46,748 nt of DNA from Spirochaetaceae bacterium (GTDB lineage Bacteria; Spirochaetota; Spirochaetia; Treponematales; Rectinemataceae): contig JANXYQ010000070.1 in assembly GCA_025355995.1 (NCBI GenBank), positions 1 through 46,748 of the forward strand. Reading direction: 5' to 3'. The notes under the pieces are model-generated. The model was not told the origin of the DNA, did no database searches, and saw only the letters and a list, made by a program, of their open reading frames with translations. Shown piece after piece: positions 1-8,122 of the stretch (within the stretch, counting starts at the first letter, position 1; every line of letters begins with the position of its first letter). Position numbers and translations under genes: made by a program.

Positions 1-425
1 CAAAGCTGGCCGTCGTTCCTGCTCCCGATCACGATGTGCTGGAGCCCGTCGTCCTTCGTGCGCGGCATCTCGCGCATCGCCCACTCCGCCCACTCCAGGC
101 AGAGCCTCAACCTGTCCGGGCGGCGGTCGAGCTCGAAGAGGTGGGCGTAGGCGAGCATGGGCGCCATCGTATTCACGTTCTTCTCGGGCAAGCCCTCCGC
201 GATCCGCGCCTCGAACCAGGAATCCAGGATTCCCAGGTAGCGGGCCTCTCCCGAGCGCAGGTAGAGCTTGCACAGGCCGTAGAGCCCGACGCCCTGGGGC
301 CATTCCCATTTCGAGAAATCGAGGTTGCTGACGGGATGGGGCTCGACGAAATCGGGCTTCGGCGGGTCTATCATCCTGAGGATGATCTCCTCGGTCCTCT
401 TCGCGTATCCTTCTCGGTCGATCAC
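1..425 (-). CDS. GH88/GH105 family unsaturated uronyl hydrolase, partial (C-terminus outside window)
   Basis: Only the first about 141 codons lie inside the window and the gene runs off the left edge. The translated N-terminus has the signature of GH88/GH105 enzymes (YteR/YesR-like): a WPQGVGLYGL stretch, NVNTMAPMLAYAHLFE, then EMPRTKDDGLQH and a trailing NDGQL, which in the family precedes a WDDTLFM segment. Family members hydrolyse the unsaturated uronic acid from the non-reducing end of oligosaccharides released by pectin or glycosaminoglycan lyases; this is family knowledge. The start is GTG at 423-425, forming a GTGA overlap with the stop of the upstream oxidoreductase gene, so translation is probably coupled. 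No signal peptide is visible at the start, suggesting a cytoplasmic enzyme acting on imported oligosaccharides. Substrate is not determinable from this fragment. Confidence 0.78.
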   Translation of the reverse strand, partial: MIDREGYAKRTEEIILRMIDPPKPDFVEPHPVSNLDFSKWEWPQGVGLYGLCKLYLRSGEARYLGILDSWFEARIAEGLPEKNVNTMAPMLAYAHLFELDRRPDRLRLCLEWAEWAMREMPRTKDDGLQHIVIGSRNDGQL

Positions 426-1474
426 GGCTTCCTCCGCTTCGGTCTACCGATCGCCGCGTAGACGGCGTCGAGTATGGCTATGGTCTTCTTGCCTTCGGTC
501 GGGTCCAGGGCGAAGGGACGGCCGTCGCGGACGCAGCCGTAGAAATCGGCTATCAGCGCGAGATGGCCGCCGCCCCAATAAGCCCTCGCGGCGTCGACGG
601 GGGCGAGGTCGTCCAGGAACGCGAGGGCCGCCGCGCGCCCGGAGCCGCCCCTCTCTTCGACCCGCAGGCCCTCCGCGAGTCTGAGGCGGGCCCCCTCGCA
701 GACGAGCTCTATCTCGACGGGCGCGTCCTCGATGTAGCCGTTCGTCGCGAAGAGAATGCCCCTCGCGCCGCCGGATAGCCGCATCGCCACGACGGCGGTG
801 TCCTCGACCTCGATCGCCCCGGCCAGGCCGAGGTTGCCGCCTATTCCCGCCGCCGAGGAGCAGCCTCCGCCCAGCCACTGGACGAGGTCGATGCTGTGGA
901 TGGCCTGGTTGATCAGCACTCCGCCTCCCTCCGTCGCCCATCGGCCCTTCCAGGCCCCGCCCCGCGAATAGTATGCGGCGTCCCGATTCCACGCCACGAC
1001 GGCGCGGATGCCGAGCAGCCCGCCGTACTCTCCGCCGTCCAGGATCCGCTTGGCCTCGATCACCGATGGCCGATATCGGTTCTGGAAGCAGAGCCCGAGC
1101 GCCTTCCCGCTCGCCTTCCATACGGACTCCAGCTCCTCCGCCTCCTCGAGGTCGAGGGCGAGGGGCTTCTCGAGGAGGACGTGGCAGCCGGCGCGCAGCG
1201 CCTGCGCCGCCATCGGGGCGTGGAGGTAGTGGGGCGTGCAGAGGTGGACGACGTCGACGCCGCTGGCGAGAAGGCCCGAGAAGTCGGCGCTGAGCGCGAC
1301 GTCCCCGAGGCCGCCGGGAGACGCGGCCAGGTCGGCGGCGGCCGCCTCCAGGCGCTTCGGATCGATGTCGCAGACGGCCGCGAGGCGCGCGCCCGATAGG
1401 GAAGCGATCGCGCGCGCGTGGACCGGGCCTATGTTGCCGTAGCCGACTACGGCGGCCCGCAGCTCGCCGTTCAT
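422..1474 (-). CDS. Gfo/Idh/MocA family oxidoreductase (A)
   Basis: This 350-residue protein has the normal length of the Gfo/Idh/MocA family of NAD(P)-dependent sugar oxidoreductases. The N-terminal Rossmann motif VVGYGNIGPVHARAI is near residue 10. The EKPLAL motif carries the usual catalytic lysine, and NQAIHSIDLVQWL carries the conserved H..D pair. The predicted fold is an N-terminal dinucleotide domain followed by an alpha/beta C-terminal substrate domain. The ATG at 1472-1474 is chosen because the Rossmann fold begins immediately after it and because it overlaps the upstream stop as ATGA; a longer reading of the same frame upstream has no homology. It is the middle of three tightly coupled genes (oxidoreductase B, this gene, GH105). 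Family members oxidise or epimerise sugars, inositols or sugar acids; the substrate here is unknown. Confidence 0.9.
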   Translation of the reverse strand: MNGELRAAVVGYGNIGPVHARAIASLSGARLAAVCDIDPKRLEAAAADLAASPGGLGDVALSADFSGLLASGVDVVHLCTPHYLHAPMAAQALRAGCHVLLEKPLALDLEEAEELESVWKASGKALGLCFQNRYRPSVIEAKRILDGGEYGGLLGIRAVVAWNRDAAYYSRGGAWKGRWATEGGGVLINQAIHSIDLVQWLGGGCSSAAGIGGNLGLAGAIEVEDTAVVAMRLSGGARGILFATNGYIEDAPVEIELVCEGARLRLAEGLRVEERGGSGRAAALAFLDDLAPVDAARAYWGGGHLALIADFYGCVRDGRPFALDPTEGKKTIAILDAVYAAIGRPKRRKP

Positions 1475-2622
1475 GCGCGAGGCTCCTTGGCGGATCGCGA
1501 GCCCGCGCGCGAACTCGCGGCCAGGGCGCTCAGCCTCGCCTCGAAGGCGCCCTCGGGAGGCGGCAGCTCCACCGTCCTGCCCTCCAGCGCTGAGAGCATG
1601 ATCGCGTTGTCCAGGAGCACCATGTTGAGGCCCTCGCGGCCGTCGATCCTCGGCGGCCTGCCCTCCCGGATGGCGGCCCCGAAGTCCTCGAGGACGATGC
1701 GGTGATTGCCGGCCATGGGCCCCTCGATCGTCGGCTCGGACACCGAGAAGGGCAGGGCCTCCCAGGCCTCCTTCGCCTCGCGCAGGTGGGCGAGCATCGA
1801 CTTGGAGTTCATGGCGAGGGAGAGGGCGCCGCCCTCGCAGACGAGCTTGCCCATCTCGCCGACTATCTCGAGGCGGTTCGTGCCGGGGGACTCCCCCGTC
1901 GTCGTGATGAAGTGCCCGACGCCGCCGCCCTCGAGCTCGAAGTAGGCCGTCACCTCGTCCTCGACCTCGATGTCGTGGTACTTCCCCAGCGAGGCGAAGG
2001 CGGTCACCCGCCTGGGCATGCCGACGAGCCATTGGAAGAGGTCGAGGTTGTGCGGGCATTGGTTCATGAGCACTCCGCCGCCCTCTCCGCCCCAGGTCGC
2101 GCGCCATCCTCCCGAATCGTAATAGGCTTGGGTGCGGAACCAGTCGGTTATGATCCAGGTGGCGCGGACTATCCTGCCGAGGGCGCCCGACTCGACGAGC
2201 TCCTTCGACTTCGTCCAGTTGCCCTGGGTGCGCTGCTGGAACATGGCCGCGAACACGAGCTCCGGCTCGGCCTTCTTGGCCTCGCCGTAGGCCGCGATCA
2301 TCGCCCTCGCGTCCGCCGCCGTGACGGCTATCGGCTTCTCGCTGAGGACGTGCGTCCCGCGGCGGAAGGCCTCGATCGCGATCGTCGTATGGGCGTAGTG
2401 GGGCGTCGCGATCACGACGCCGTCCGCGATGCCGGAGTCGAGGAGGGCGGTCGAGTCGCTGAAGGCCCTGATCCCGTGCCTCGCCGCGGCCGCGTCGGCC
2501 TTCGCCCCGTCGGCGTCGCAGGCGGCGACGAGCTCGACGCCGTCCATCTCCGAGAGGTCGAGGAGGTGCTTGCCTCCCATGGAGCCTATCCCTATCACGG
2601 CGATCCTCGCCTTGTCCCGCAT
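1471..2622 (-). CDS. Gfo/Idh/MocA family oxidoreductase (B)
   Basis: This 383-residue protein is a second complete Gfo/Idh/MocA oxidoreductase. Visible motifs are VIGIGSMGGKHLLDL (dinucleotide-binding glycines, residues about 9-23), EKPIAVT (catalytic lysine) and MNQCPHNLDLFQWLVG (H..D pair). It ends in an ATGA overlap with oxidoreductase A and starts 22 bases after the kinase gene, so it belongs to the same transcript. A and B share architecture but are clearly different sequences, so they are not a recent tandem duplication. Paired Gfo/Idh proteins often perform successive or reversible oxidation and reduction of one sugar skeleton. That would suit redox processing of a glycoside taken up by the ABC transporter encoded upstream, but this is inference. 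Confidence 0.9.
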   Translation of the reverse strand: MRDKARIAVIGIGSMGGKHLLDLSEMDGVELVAACDADGAKADAAAARHGIRAFSDSTALLDSGIADGVVIATPHYAHTTIAIEAFRRGTHVLSEKPIAVTAADARAMIAAYGEAKKAEPELVFAAMFQQRTQGNWTKSKELVESGALGRIVRATWIITDWFRTQAYYDSGGWRATWGGEGGGVLMNQCPHNLDLFQWLVGMPRRVTAFASLGKYHDIEVEDEVTAYFELEGGGVGHFITTTGESPGTNRLEIVGEMGKLVCEGGALSLAMNSKSMLAHLREAKEAWEALPFSVSEPTIEGPMAGNHRIVLEDFGAAIREGRPPRIDGREGLNMVLLDNAIMLSALEGRTVELPPPEGAFEARLSALAASSRAGSRSAKEPRA

Positions 2623-2644
2623 AGCCTCTCCTCGCGTACGCGCG

Positions 2645-4267
2645 CTAGGAGCGCGGCACGGTCAGCCTTATCCCGAATCCCCGCTCGACCTCCAGGAGCT
2701 CGAGCCCGAAGGGGTAGCCGAAGGTCATCCTTATCCTGTCGTGCACGTTGAAGAGGCCGCCCTCGCGGCCGAGTCGGTTCCGGACGCCCGCGAAGCTCCG
2801 GCGGAGGGCCTCCCTCGTCTCGATCGCGCAGCCGGGACCATCGTCCGTCACCTCCACGGAGACCGTCTCGCCCTCGAGCCGCGCGTCGACGGAGACGCGC
2901 ATGCCGTCGCGGCCCTCGCACACGCCGTGGGTGAAGCAATTCTCGACGAGGGGCTGGATGCCGAAGCGGCAGACCCGCGCGTTGGAAACCGCGGCGTCGG
3001 CCTCGATGCCCCAGGAGAAGGCGCCGCCGTAGCGGATTTCCTGGATGGCGATATAGCTCCGGACGTAGTCGAGCTCCTCGGCCACCGTGACTATGTCGCC
3101 GTTGCGCCTCGCCGTCGCGTGGAGCATGGAGGACAGGGCCCTGAGCGCTTTCATGAGCCTCTCGTAGTCCCGCGCTTCCGCCACGCCGATGATGCCGTCG
3201 AGGGTGTTGAAGAGGAAATGCGGGTTGACCTTGGCCTGGAGCGCCTCGAGCCGCGCGACGAGCTGCTGCCGCTCGAAGCTGCGCGCCCGTCTGAAGGCCT
3301 GCAGCAGCATGAGGCCGAGGACGAGCACGGCCCCGAGTGCGGCCGCGCCGACGGCGAGCACGTTGGTCGCTATCCTCCGCACTCCCCTCATCACGGCGCC
3401 CGCGGGCACGCGGCCGACACAGGCGAGGTTGATCCTGTCGTCCCTGCGCCTAGCCTCGATCGTCCTGGCTCCGGGGAAGAGGTAGTCGCCCAGGCCGCTT
3501 CCCATCCTCGGAGGGCCGTCCGCGGCGGCCGAGAAGGGTGCGAAGCGCACGAGGGGGATGTTTCGCGTCGTCTCGACGAGGGCGCCGTCCTCGTCGTAGA
3601 ACGACATCTCCATCGGGTAGCCCCCGAGCCCCGGCCCGCCGCCGAGGTTGTTCATGAGGTCGTCGAGGATGACGGTCATGTCGATCTCGAAGAAGGCGGT
3701 CATGGCCGGCGTCGTCCCGGCGTAATACGACACGACGAGGGGCAGGATCGTCCCTATCCCCGTGCTCCCGCGGAAGGGCTTGGCGATGAAACCGATGTTC
3801 CTTCGGATGCCGAGGTTGCCGAAGGCCCCGGGGCGCCCCGACGGGGGCGGGTCCAGGTAGGCGCGCCACCAGTCCCTGAGGTCGGGCGAGGCGAGGGGCG
3901 TGAGGGTGGAGACGATGGGCGCCTCGCCCCTGGGCACGATCCAGGCCCCGACGCAGCCGATGAGCCCCGACTGGATCTTGCCGAGCCGCTCGCGGGCCGC
4001 GCGGACGTCGGCGATGCCCTTCGCGCCGTAGGAGTCCATCATGTTCATCGACTCGTCGGCGGCGAGGGAGAACACAGCGGTTATCGAGGAGCTCACCGAG
4101 GCGACGCGGCCCGCCAGCGCCTCCTCGGTGTCTGAGACGAGGGTGTCGGCGAGGCGCGTGAACACGATGGCCGTCGTGGCCGCCATTCCCGCGAAGAGCA
4201 CGAGGACGACGGCGAGCGACAGGAGCTCGACCGATCGCTCGCCCGAGCCCCGCGGCTGAGCCTTCAC
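2645..4267 (-). CDS. YesM-type sensor histidine kinase
   Basis: This 540-residue membrane sensor kinase is predicted to have one transmembrane helix near residues 14-36, an extracellular ligand-sensing region of about 265 residues, and a second helix near residues 302-322. A cytoplasmic His_kinase domain follows, with phosphoacceptor His350 in the motif QAKVNPHFLFNTLDGI, then an HATPase domain with PLVENCFTHG (N box) and TDDGPG (G box). A clear HAMP linker is not visible. The start is GTG at 4265-4267, giving a GTGA overlap with the stop of the response-regulator gene. A longer open frame extends across the regulator gene but its upstream part is out-of-frame shadow. As in YesM/YesN pairs, it probably senses an extracellular sugar, or the loaded binding protein, and phosphorylates the neighbouring regulator. 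Confidence 0.88.
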   Translation of the reverse strand: MKAQPRGSGERSVELLSLAVVLVLFAGMAATTAIVFTRLADTLVSDTEEALAGRVASVSSSITAVFSLAADESMNMMDSYGAKGIADVRAARERLGKIQSGLIGCVGAWIVPRGEAPIVSTLTPLASPDLRDWWRAYLDPPPSGRPGAFGNLGIRRNIGFIAKPFRGSTGIGTILPLVVSYYAGTTPAMTAFFEIDMTVILDDLMNNLGGGPGLGGYPMEMSFYDEDGALVETTRNIPLVRFAPFSAAADGPPRMGSGLGDYLFPGARTIEARRRDDRINLACVGRVPAGAVMRGVRRIATNVLAVGAAALGAVLVLGLMLLQAFRRARSFERQQLVARLEALQAKVNPHFLFNTLDGIIGVAEARDYERLMKALRALSSMLHATARRNGDIVTVAEELDYVRSYIAIQEIRYGGAFSWGIEADAAVSNARVCRFGIQPLVENCFTHGVCEGRDGMRVSVDARLEGETVSVEVTDDGPGCAIETREALRRSFAGVRNRLGREGGLFNVHDRIRMTFGYPFGLELLEVERGFGIRLTVPRS

Positions 4268-5010
4268 TCGCCGGCCGTCCGCGAGGTTTTCCTGAAGCTT
4301 CCGGGGCTGGTACCGGCGATCTTGCGGAAGAGCTTGGCGAAGGTGGGCAGGTCCGGGAAGGCGAGGCGGTCGGCGATCTCCTTGAGGGGGAGGTCGGTAT
4401 CGGACAGGAGCTCGCGCGCCTTTCCCATCCGATAGATCCGCGCGTATTCCATGAGGGAGCAGCCGTAGGCCCGGCGGAAGCTCGAGCTGAGCCACGCCGC
4501 CGATACGCCGGCCGCTGAGGCCGCGTCGGCCAGCGAGAAGCGAGAGTCGTAGTGCGACTCGATGAAGCTGACCGTCTTCCTCACGCTCTCGCTCATGCCT
4601 CCGCAGGCGCCCGGTCCGGGGGGGAGCGCCGCGCATGGACCGAGCTCGCGCTCGACCTTCGCGAGGAGGGCGCCCATGTCCTCGGGGAAGACCGGCTTGA
4701 GGAGGAAGTCGAAGACGCCGAGTCTGATGGCCTGCTGGGCGTAGGTGAAATCGTCGTAGCCCGAGATGATCACGGCGAGTCCCTTCCAGCCCGAGTCCCG
4801 GAGGCGGGAGAGGAGGGAGAGCCCGTCCTCTCCCGGCATCCGAATGTCCGAGAGGAGGAGGGCGGGCTTGGCTTCCAGGGCCGCGGCGAAGGCCTCGGAG
4901 GCGCGTCGGCAGGAGGCCACGACCGAGAAGCCCCGGCCGTGGTCCCCCACGTAGGCGGAGTAGCGCTCGAGGGCGGCGGGCTCGTCGTCGACGACGATGG
5001 TCTTGATCAT
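4264..5010 (-). CDS. YesN/AraC-type response regulator
   Basis: This 248-residue response regulator has an N-terminal REC domain (about residues 1-120). VVDDE forms the acidic pocket, Asp55 in LLLSDIRMPG is the phosphorylation site, and LKPVFPEDM carries the conserved lysine. A C-terminal AraC-type double helix-turn-helix (about residues 145-245) contains GVSAAWLSSSFRRAYG and the second-helix signature FAKLFRKIAGTSPGSFRK. It lacks the long central domain of full YesN proteins such as the one at 37926-39485. It lies between the permease gene (12-base gap) and its kinase (GTGA overlap), so the two-component system is embedded inside the transport operon it probably controls. The repeated TGACA elements at 8089-8122 and 10364-10397 are plausible binding sites for its paired HTHs. 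Confidence 0.9.
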   Translation of the reverse strand: MIKTIVVDDEPAALERYSAYVGDHGRGFSVVASCRRASEAFAAALEAKPALLLSDIRMPGEDGLSLLSRLRDSGWKGLAVIISGYDDFTYAQQAIRLGVFDFLLKPVFPEDMGALLAKVERELGPCAALPPGPGACGGMSESVRKTVSFIESHYDSRFSLADAASAAGVSAAWLSSSFRRAYGCSLMEYARIYRMGKARELLSDTDLPLKEIADRLAFPDLPTFAKLFRKIAGTSPGSFRKTSRTAGE

Positions 5011-5022
5011 GGGACCTGCAGT

Positions 5023-5853
5023 CTATCCCTTGATGCCCGAGAGGGCAATTCCTTCGATGAAGAAACGCTGGAGGAAGACGTAGACCGCCAGGAGGGGCAG
5101 GATGGCGAGGACCGTGGCGGCCATGACGAGGTTCCACTGCACGTCGAAGTCGCCGCGCATTATCGCCAGCCCGAGTGTGAGGGTCCGGAGCCTGTCGGAG
5201 TTGATGAAGACCAGGGCGTAGAGGTACTCGTTCCAGATTGCGAGCAGGGTGATTATGAAGAGCGTCGTCAGCGCCGGCTTCGCGAGCGGGAGGATGATGC
5301 TGGCGAAGCGGCGGGAGTAGCCGTAGCCGTCGACGATCGCCGCCTCCTCGAGCTCCTTGGGAATCCCGAGGAAGAATTGCCGCAGCAGGAAGGTCCCGTA
5401 GGCGGTGAATACGCCCGTGAGCACGAGCGAGAGCCGGGTGTCGATCAGCCCCGTCATCCGGAACAGGATGAAGTTGGGGATGAGGGTGACCTGGCGCGGG
5501 ACCATCAGCGTGGCGAGGTAGACCAGGAACAGCGCGTCGCGCCCCGGGAATTTGAGGCGGGCGAAGGCGTAGGCCGCCATTGAGGAGGTGAGCAGGGTTC
5601 CCGCGCAGCAGGCCGCGGCGATGTAGACGGTGTTGAGGAAATAGGAGAAGAAGGGGATGGCCTTGAACACGTCCGCGTAGTTCTGGAAGCGCGGGACCTT
5701 GGGGAAGGGGTTGGAGACGTCCTTGATGACCTCGGCGTAGGACTTGAGCGAGAGGCCCCCGGCCCAGGCCAGGGGCACGAGGATCACGGCCGAGACCAGG
5801 ACGATGGCGAGGCCGACCGCCAGGGCGCCCGTTATGCGATATTGATCTCTCAT
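5023..5853 (-). CDS. Sugar ABC transporter permease, MalG/UgpE type
   Basis: This 276-residue inner-membrane permease belongs to the MalG/UgpE branch (binding-protein-dependent transport, CUT1 family). About six transmembrane helices are visible. The EAA loop that contacts the ATPase reads PKELEEAAIVDGYGYSRRFASI, ending before PLAKPAL. The C-terminus ends GIALSGIKG, the typical family tail. The start ATG at 5851-5853 overlaps the stop of the upstream permease as ATGA; longer upstream reading is a shadow of that gene. It pairs with the 5850-6737 permease to form the channel. No ATP-binding subunit is encoded in the operon, which is common for CUT1 systems that share a global MsmX/UgpC-type ATPase. 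Confidence 0.92.
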   Translation of the reverse strand: MRDQYRITGALAVGLAIVLVSAVILVPLAWAGGLSLKSYAEVIKDVSNPFPKVPRFQNYADVFKAIPFFSYFLNTVYIAAACCAGTLLTSSMAAYAFARLKFPGRDALFLVYLATLMVPRQVTLIPNFILFRMTGLIDTRLSLVLTGVFTAYGTFLLRQFFLGIPKELEEAAIVDGYGYSRRFASIILPLAKPALTTLFIITLLAIWNEYLYALVFINSDRLRTLTLGLAIMRGDFDVQWNLVMAATVLAILPLLAVYVFLQRFFIEGIALSGIKG

Positions 5854-6737
5854 TCCTGCACCCAGCCCTTCGAGGAGCGGTTCTGCGCGAGGGTGAGGGC
5901 CAGTACGATCAGGAAGAGCGCGAGGGACAGGGCCGAGGCGTAGCCCATGCGGAAGTTCCTGAAGGCCGACTGGAAGATGTACATGACGAGGGTGTTGGTC
6001 GCGTTGCCGGGCCCGCCCTGGGTCAGCACCGTCGTGAGGTCGAAGACCTGGAAGGCCGCGATCACCGAGGTCACGAGCACGAAGAAGGTGGTCGGCGAGA
6101 TGAGCGGCACCGTGATGTGGAGGAATTCCTGGAGGACGTTGGCCCCGTCGACCTCGGCGGCTTCGTAATACGTCCTGGAGATGCCCTGCAGCCCCGCGAG
6201 GAAGATCACCATCGCGTATCCGATCTCCTTCCATACGGCGACGCCGATGACGCTGGCCATGGCCCACTTCGTGGACGAGAGCCAGGGGACGGCCTTGCCG
6301 CCGAAGTACCTGACGATGGCGTTGAGGAGGCCGGAGGACTGGTCGAAGAGGGGCTGCCAGATCAGGGCCACGGACACCGCCGAGCAGATCACCGGCAGGA
6401 ACACGATCGTCCTGAACAGGTTGCGCCCGATCAGCTTCCTGTTGAGGACCAGGGCGAGGAAGAGGGCGATGACGATGGTGAGCGGCACCTTGGCGAAGAC
6501 GAAGACGGCGGTGTTCAGGGTCGATTTCCAGAACAGGGAGTCGGAGAGGAGCTCCCTGAAATTGGCGAGGCCGGCGAAGGAGGGCCTGTCGAGCAGCTTC
6601 CAGTCGAAGAAGCTCAGGCCGAAGGACGCGACGACGGGAAAGGCGGTGAGGAGGAGGAAGCCCAGGAGATTGGGCAATAGGAAAACAAAGGCCGCGAAAC
6701 GCTCTTTCTTCTGCGTCCGAGTGGGCGGTAAGCGCAT
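5850..6737 (-). CDS. Sugar ABC transporter permease, MalF/UgpA type
   Basis: This 295-residue permease of the MalF/UgpA branch has an N-terminal cytoplasmic stretch rich in Lys/Arg, a first helix near residues 15-37 (AFVFLLPNLLGFLLL), and five further helices. The EAA loop reads TYYEAAEVDGANVLQEF followed by HITVPLISP. LTQGGPGNATNTLVMYIF is the conserved post-loop motif of this branch. The start ATG at 6735-6737 has an AGGAGG Shine-Dalgarno 8 bases upstream. It follows the binding-protein gene by about 35 bases and overlaps the MalG-type partner. CUT1 permease pairs carry oligosaccharides or glycerol-phosphates; the substrate cannot be read from the sequence. Confidence 0.92.
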   Translation of the reverse strand: MRLPPTRTQKKERFAAFVFLLPNLLGFLLLTAFPVVASFGLSFFDWKLLDRPSFAGLANFRELLSDSLFWKSTLNTAVFVFAKVPLTIVIALFLALVLNRKLIGRNLFRTIVFLPVICSAVSVALIWQPLFDQSSGLLNAIVRYFGGKAVPWLSSTKWAMASVIGVAVWKEIGYAMVIFLAGLQGISRTYYEAAEVDGANVLQEFLHITVPLISPTTFFVLVTSVIAAFQVFDLTTVLTQGGPGNATNTLVMYIFQSAFRNFRMGYASALSLALFLIVLALTLAQNRSSKGWVQE

Positions 6738-6772
6738 CTCGCGGCCTCCTGTCGTGTTCTGCCCGGCCGGGG

Positions 6773-8038
6773 CTATTTAGACGTACGGTCCATCACGGCC
6801 TGGGCCTTGGAGGCGACTTCCTTGAGCGCCGCCTCGGCGGTCTTGTCCCCGATGAAGACGAGTTGGATCGCCGGCTTCACGAGCTGCTCGATCTCGAGCC
6901 AGCCCGCCCTGAGGGGGAGCTTGTGCCCGTAGGTCTTCGAGATGGCCTTGGAGTTGGCCTCGACGAGCTTGGGGTATTTCGTCGCGTCGGCGTAGAGCGC
7001 CCAATACATGGAGCTATCCATCGTCGGGGGCATGCGCTTCGCCTTCATGTACAGTGTCTCGCCCTTGCCCTCGGGGCCGCGCAGGTACTTCACGAAGGCC
7101 CAGGCCGCGTCCTGCTTCTTGCTGCCCGCGGAGATGCCGATGATGTTGCTCTTGACCACCGAGGTGCTTTTGACCTTGCCGTTGGGCATCGGGAGGACTT
7201 CGAAGCGGACGCCCTCGACCTTCTGGGTCGAGAGGATCTCGGCGGCCGAGCCCATACGCATGGCTATCTTGCCGTTCACGAAGAGGCGTGTGTTGATGTC
7301 GGCCGTGGCGGACACCGTCTCGGGCGGCATGTAGCCGGCCTTGAGCATGTCCGCAAGGCGCTGGACGGCCTGTACCGATTCCGGCTTGTCGAGCGTGAAC
7401 TTGGTCTTGTCGGCGTTGAAGAGGTCCCCTCCGTTGGCCCAGACCCAGGGGAGGATGCCGCTGATGGTGCCCGGGTCGAAGGCGAAGCCGTAGGTCCGGT
7501 CGGCGCCCTCGCCCTTGCTGACCGCCTTGCAGATGGCGAAGAAATCGTCCCAGCCCCAGTCGTTGGAGGGCAGCTTGATCCCCGCCTTGTCCAGGACGTC
7601 GAGGTTGACGAACATGTACAGGGGGGCGGTTCCCCAGGGGAGCCCGTAGAGGGTCCCGTTGTAGGTGCACTCCTGGATGCCCTGCTGGTAGTAGGAGGAG
7701 AGGTCGAGCTTGTCCTTGGCGACGAGCTCGGCGATGCCCCTGAGGGCGCCGACCTTCATGAAGTCGTTGAAGTAGTAGGAGTCGACGCGCATGACGTCGG
7801 GGGCCGCGCCGCCCGCGATCATGGTGAGGAGCTTGGTGTGGTAGTCCCCGTAGGCGGAGACTACGGGCTCGACCGCGATGCCTGGGTTCAGGGCCTCGAA
7901 TTCCTCGATGATGTCCTTCTCGACGCCGATGGCGTCGGGATTGCCCCAGAACGCGTACTTGATCGTGGTTTTCGCCTGCGCGCCGGCGATGGACGCTGCG
8001 AGGGCGAGGGTCGCGAAAGCGAGGACGATGCGTTTCAC
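6773..8038 (-). CDS. Sugar ABC transporter substrate-binding protein, family 1
   Basis: This 421-residue extracellular solute-binding protein (MalE/UgpB-like family 1) has a cleavable signal peptide at about residues 1-22, ending near AGAQA. The mature body has the family fold marks YAFWGNPDAIG, APDVMRVDSYYFNDF, GLPWGTAPLYMFVN and a C-terminal AAWAFVKYLRGPEGK helix. No lipobox cysteine is seen, so the protein is probably periplasmic and soluble. The start codon is GTG at 8036-8038 with a strong AAGGAGG six bases upstream; no better ATG exists. The gene has its own upstream control element (8089-8122), consistent with the higher expression usually needed for binding proteins. The aromatic-rich binding cleft suggests a carbohydrate ligand, most likely an oligosaccharide; identity is inference. 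Confidence 0.93.
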   Translation of the reverse strand: MKRIVLAFATLALAASIAGAQAKTTIKYAFWGNPDAIGVEKDIIEEFEALNPGIAVEPVVSAYGDYHTKLLTMIAGGAAPDVMRVDSYYFNDFMKVGALRGIAELVAKDKLDLSSYYQQGIQECTYNGTLYGLPWGTAPLYMFVNLDVLDKAGIKLPSNDWGWDDFFAICKAVSKGEGADRTYGFAFDPGTISGILPWVWANGGDLFNADKTKFTLDKPESVQAVQRLADMLKAGYMPPETVSATADINTRLFVNGKIAMRMGSAAEILSTQKVEGVRFEVLPMPNGKVKSTSVVKSNIIGISAGSKKQDAAWAFVKYLRGPEGKGETLYMKAKRMPPTMDSSMYWALYADATKYPKLVEANSKAISKTYGHKLPLRAGWLEIEQLVKPAIQLVFIGDKTAEAALKEVASKAQAVMDRTSK

Positions 8039-8088
8039 TATGGGCCTCCTTTAGTGCTTTCGCGAAGTATAGAAACGGAAACCGGGAA

Positions 8089-8122
8089 CGCGATATGTCA
8101 GGGAATATGCACTTGTTGTCAA
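8089..8122 (-). promoter_or_regulatory. 34-bp bipartite control element (copy 1) before the binding-protein gene
   Basis: On the minus strand this reads TTGACAACAAG, an 11-base variable spacer, then TGACATATCGCG. The same arrangement with the same spacer length occurs at 10364-10397. The two TGACA half-sites begin 21 bases apart, two helical turns, as AraC-family regulators prefer. TTGACA could serve as a -35 box, but the -10 position 17 bases on (GACATA) is poor for sigma-70. The upstream half overlaps the stop codon of the preceding oxidoreductase gene. A regulator site or activated promoter is inferred. Confidence 0.55.

Noticed and set aside
2429-4135. Long plus-strand open frame of over 560 codons opposite the kinase and oxidoreductase genes
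   Set aside because: It is antisense to genes with clear domain motifs, has no recognisable domains and shows the Arg/Glu/Ala-rich composition expected of shadow frames in GC-rich DNA.
4268-5137. N-terminal extension that would lengthen the first kinase to about 830 residues
   Set aside because: The extra part overlaps the response regulator in another frame and has no homology; the GTGA overlap start explains the gene.
8089-8122. Plain sigma-70 promoter from TTGACA plus GACATA
   Set aside because: The -10 match is only two of six bases, and the block conservation with 21-bp period is better explained by regulator half-sites.
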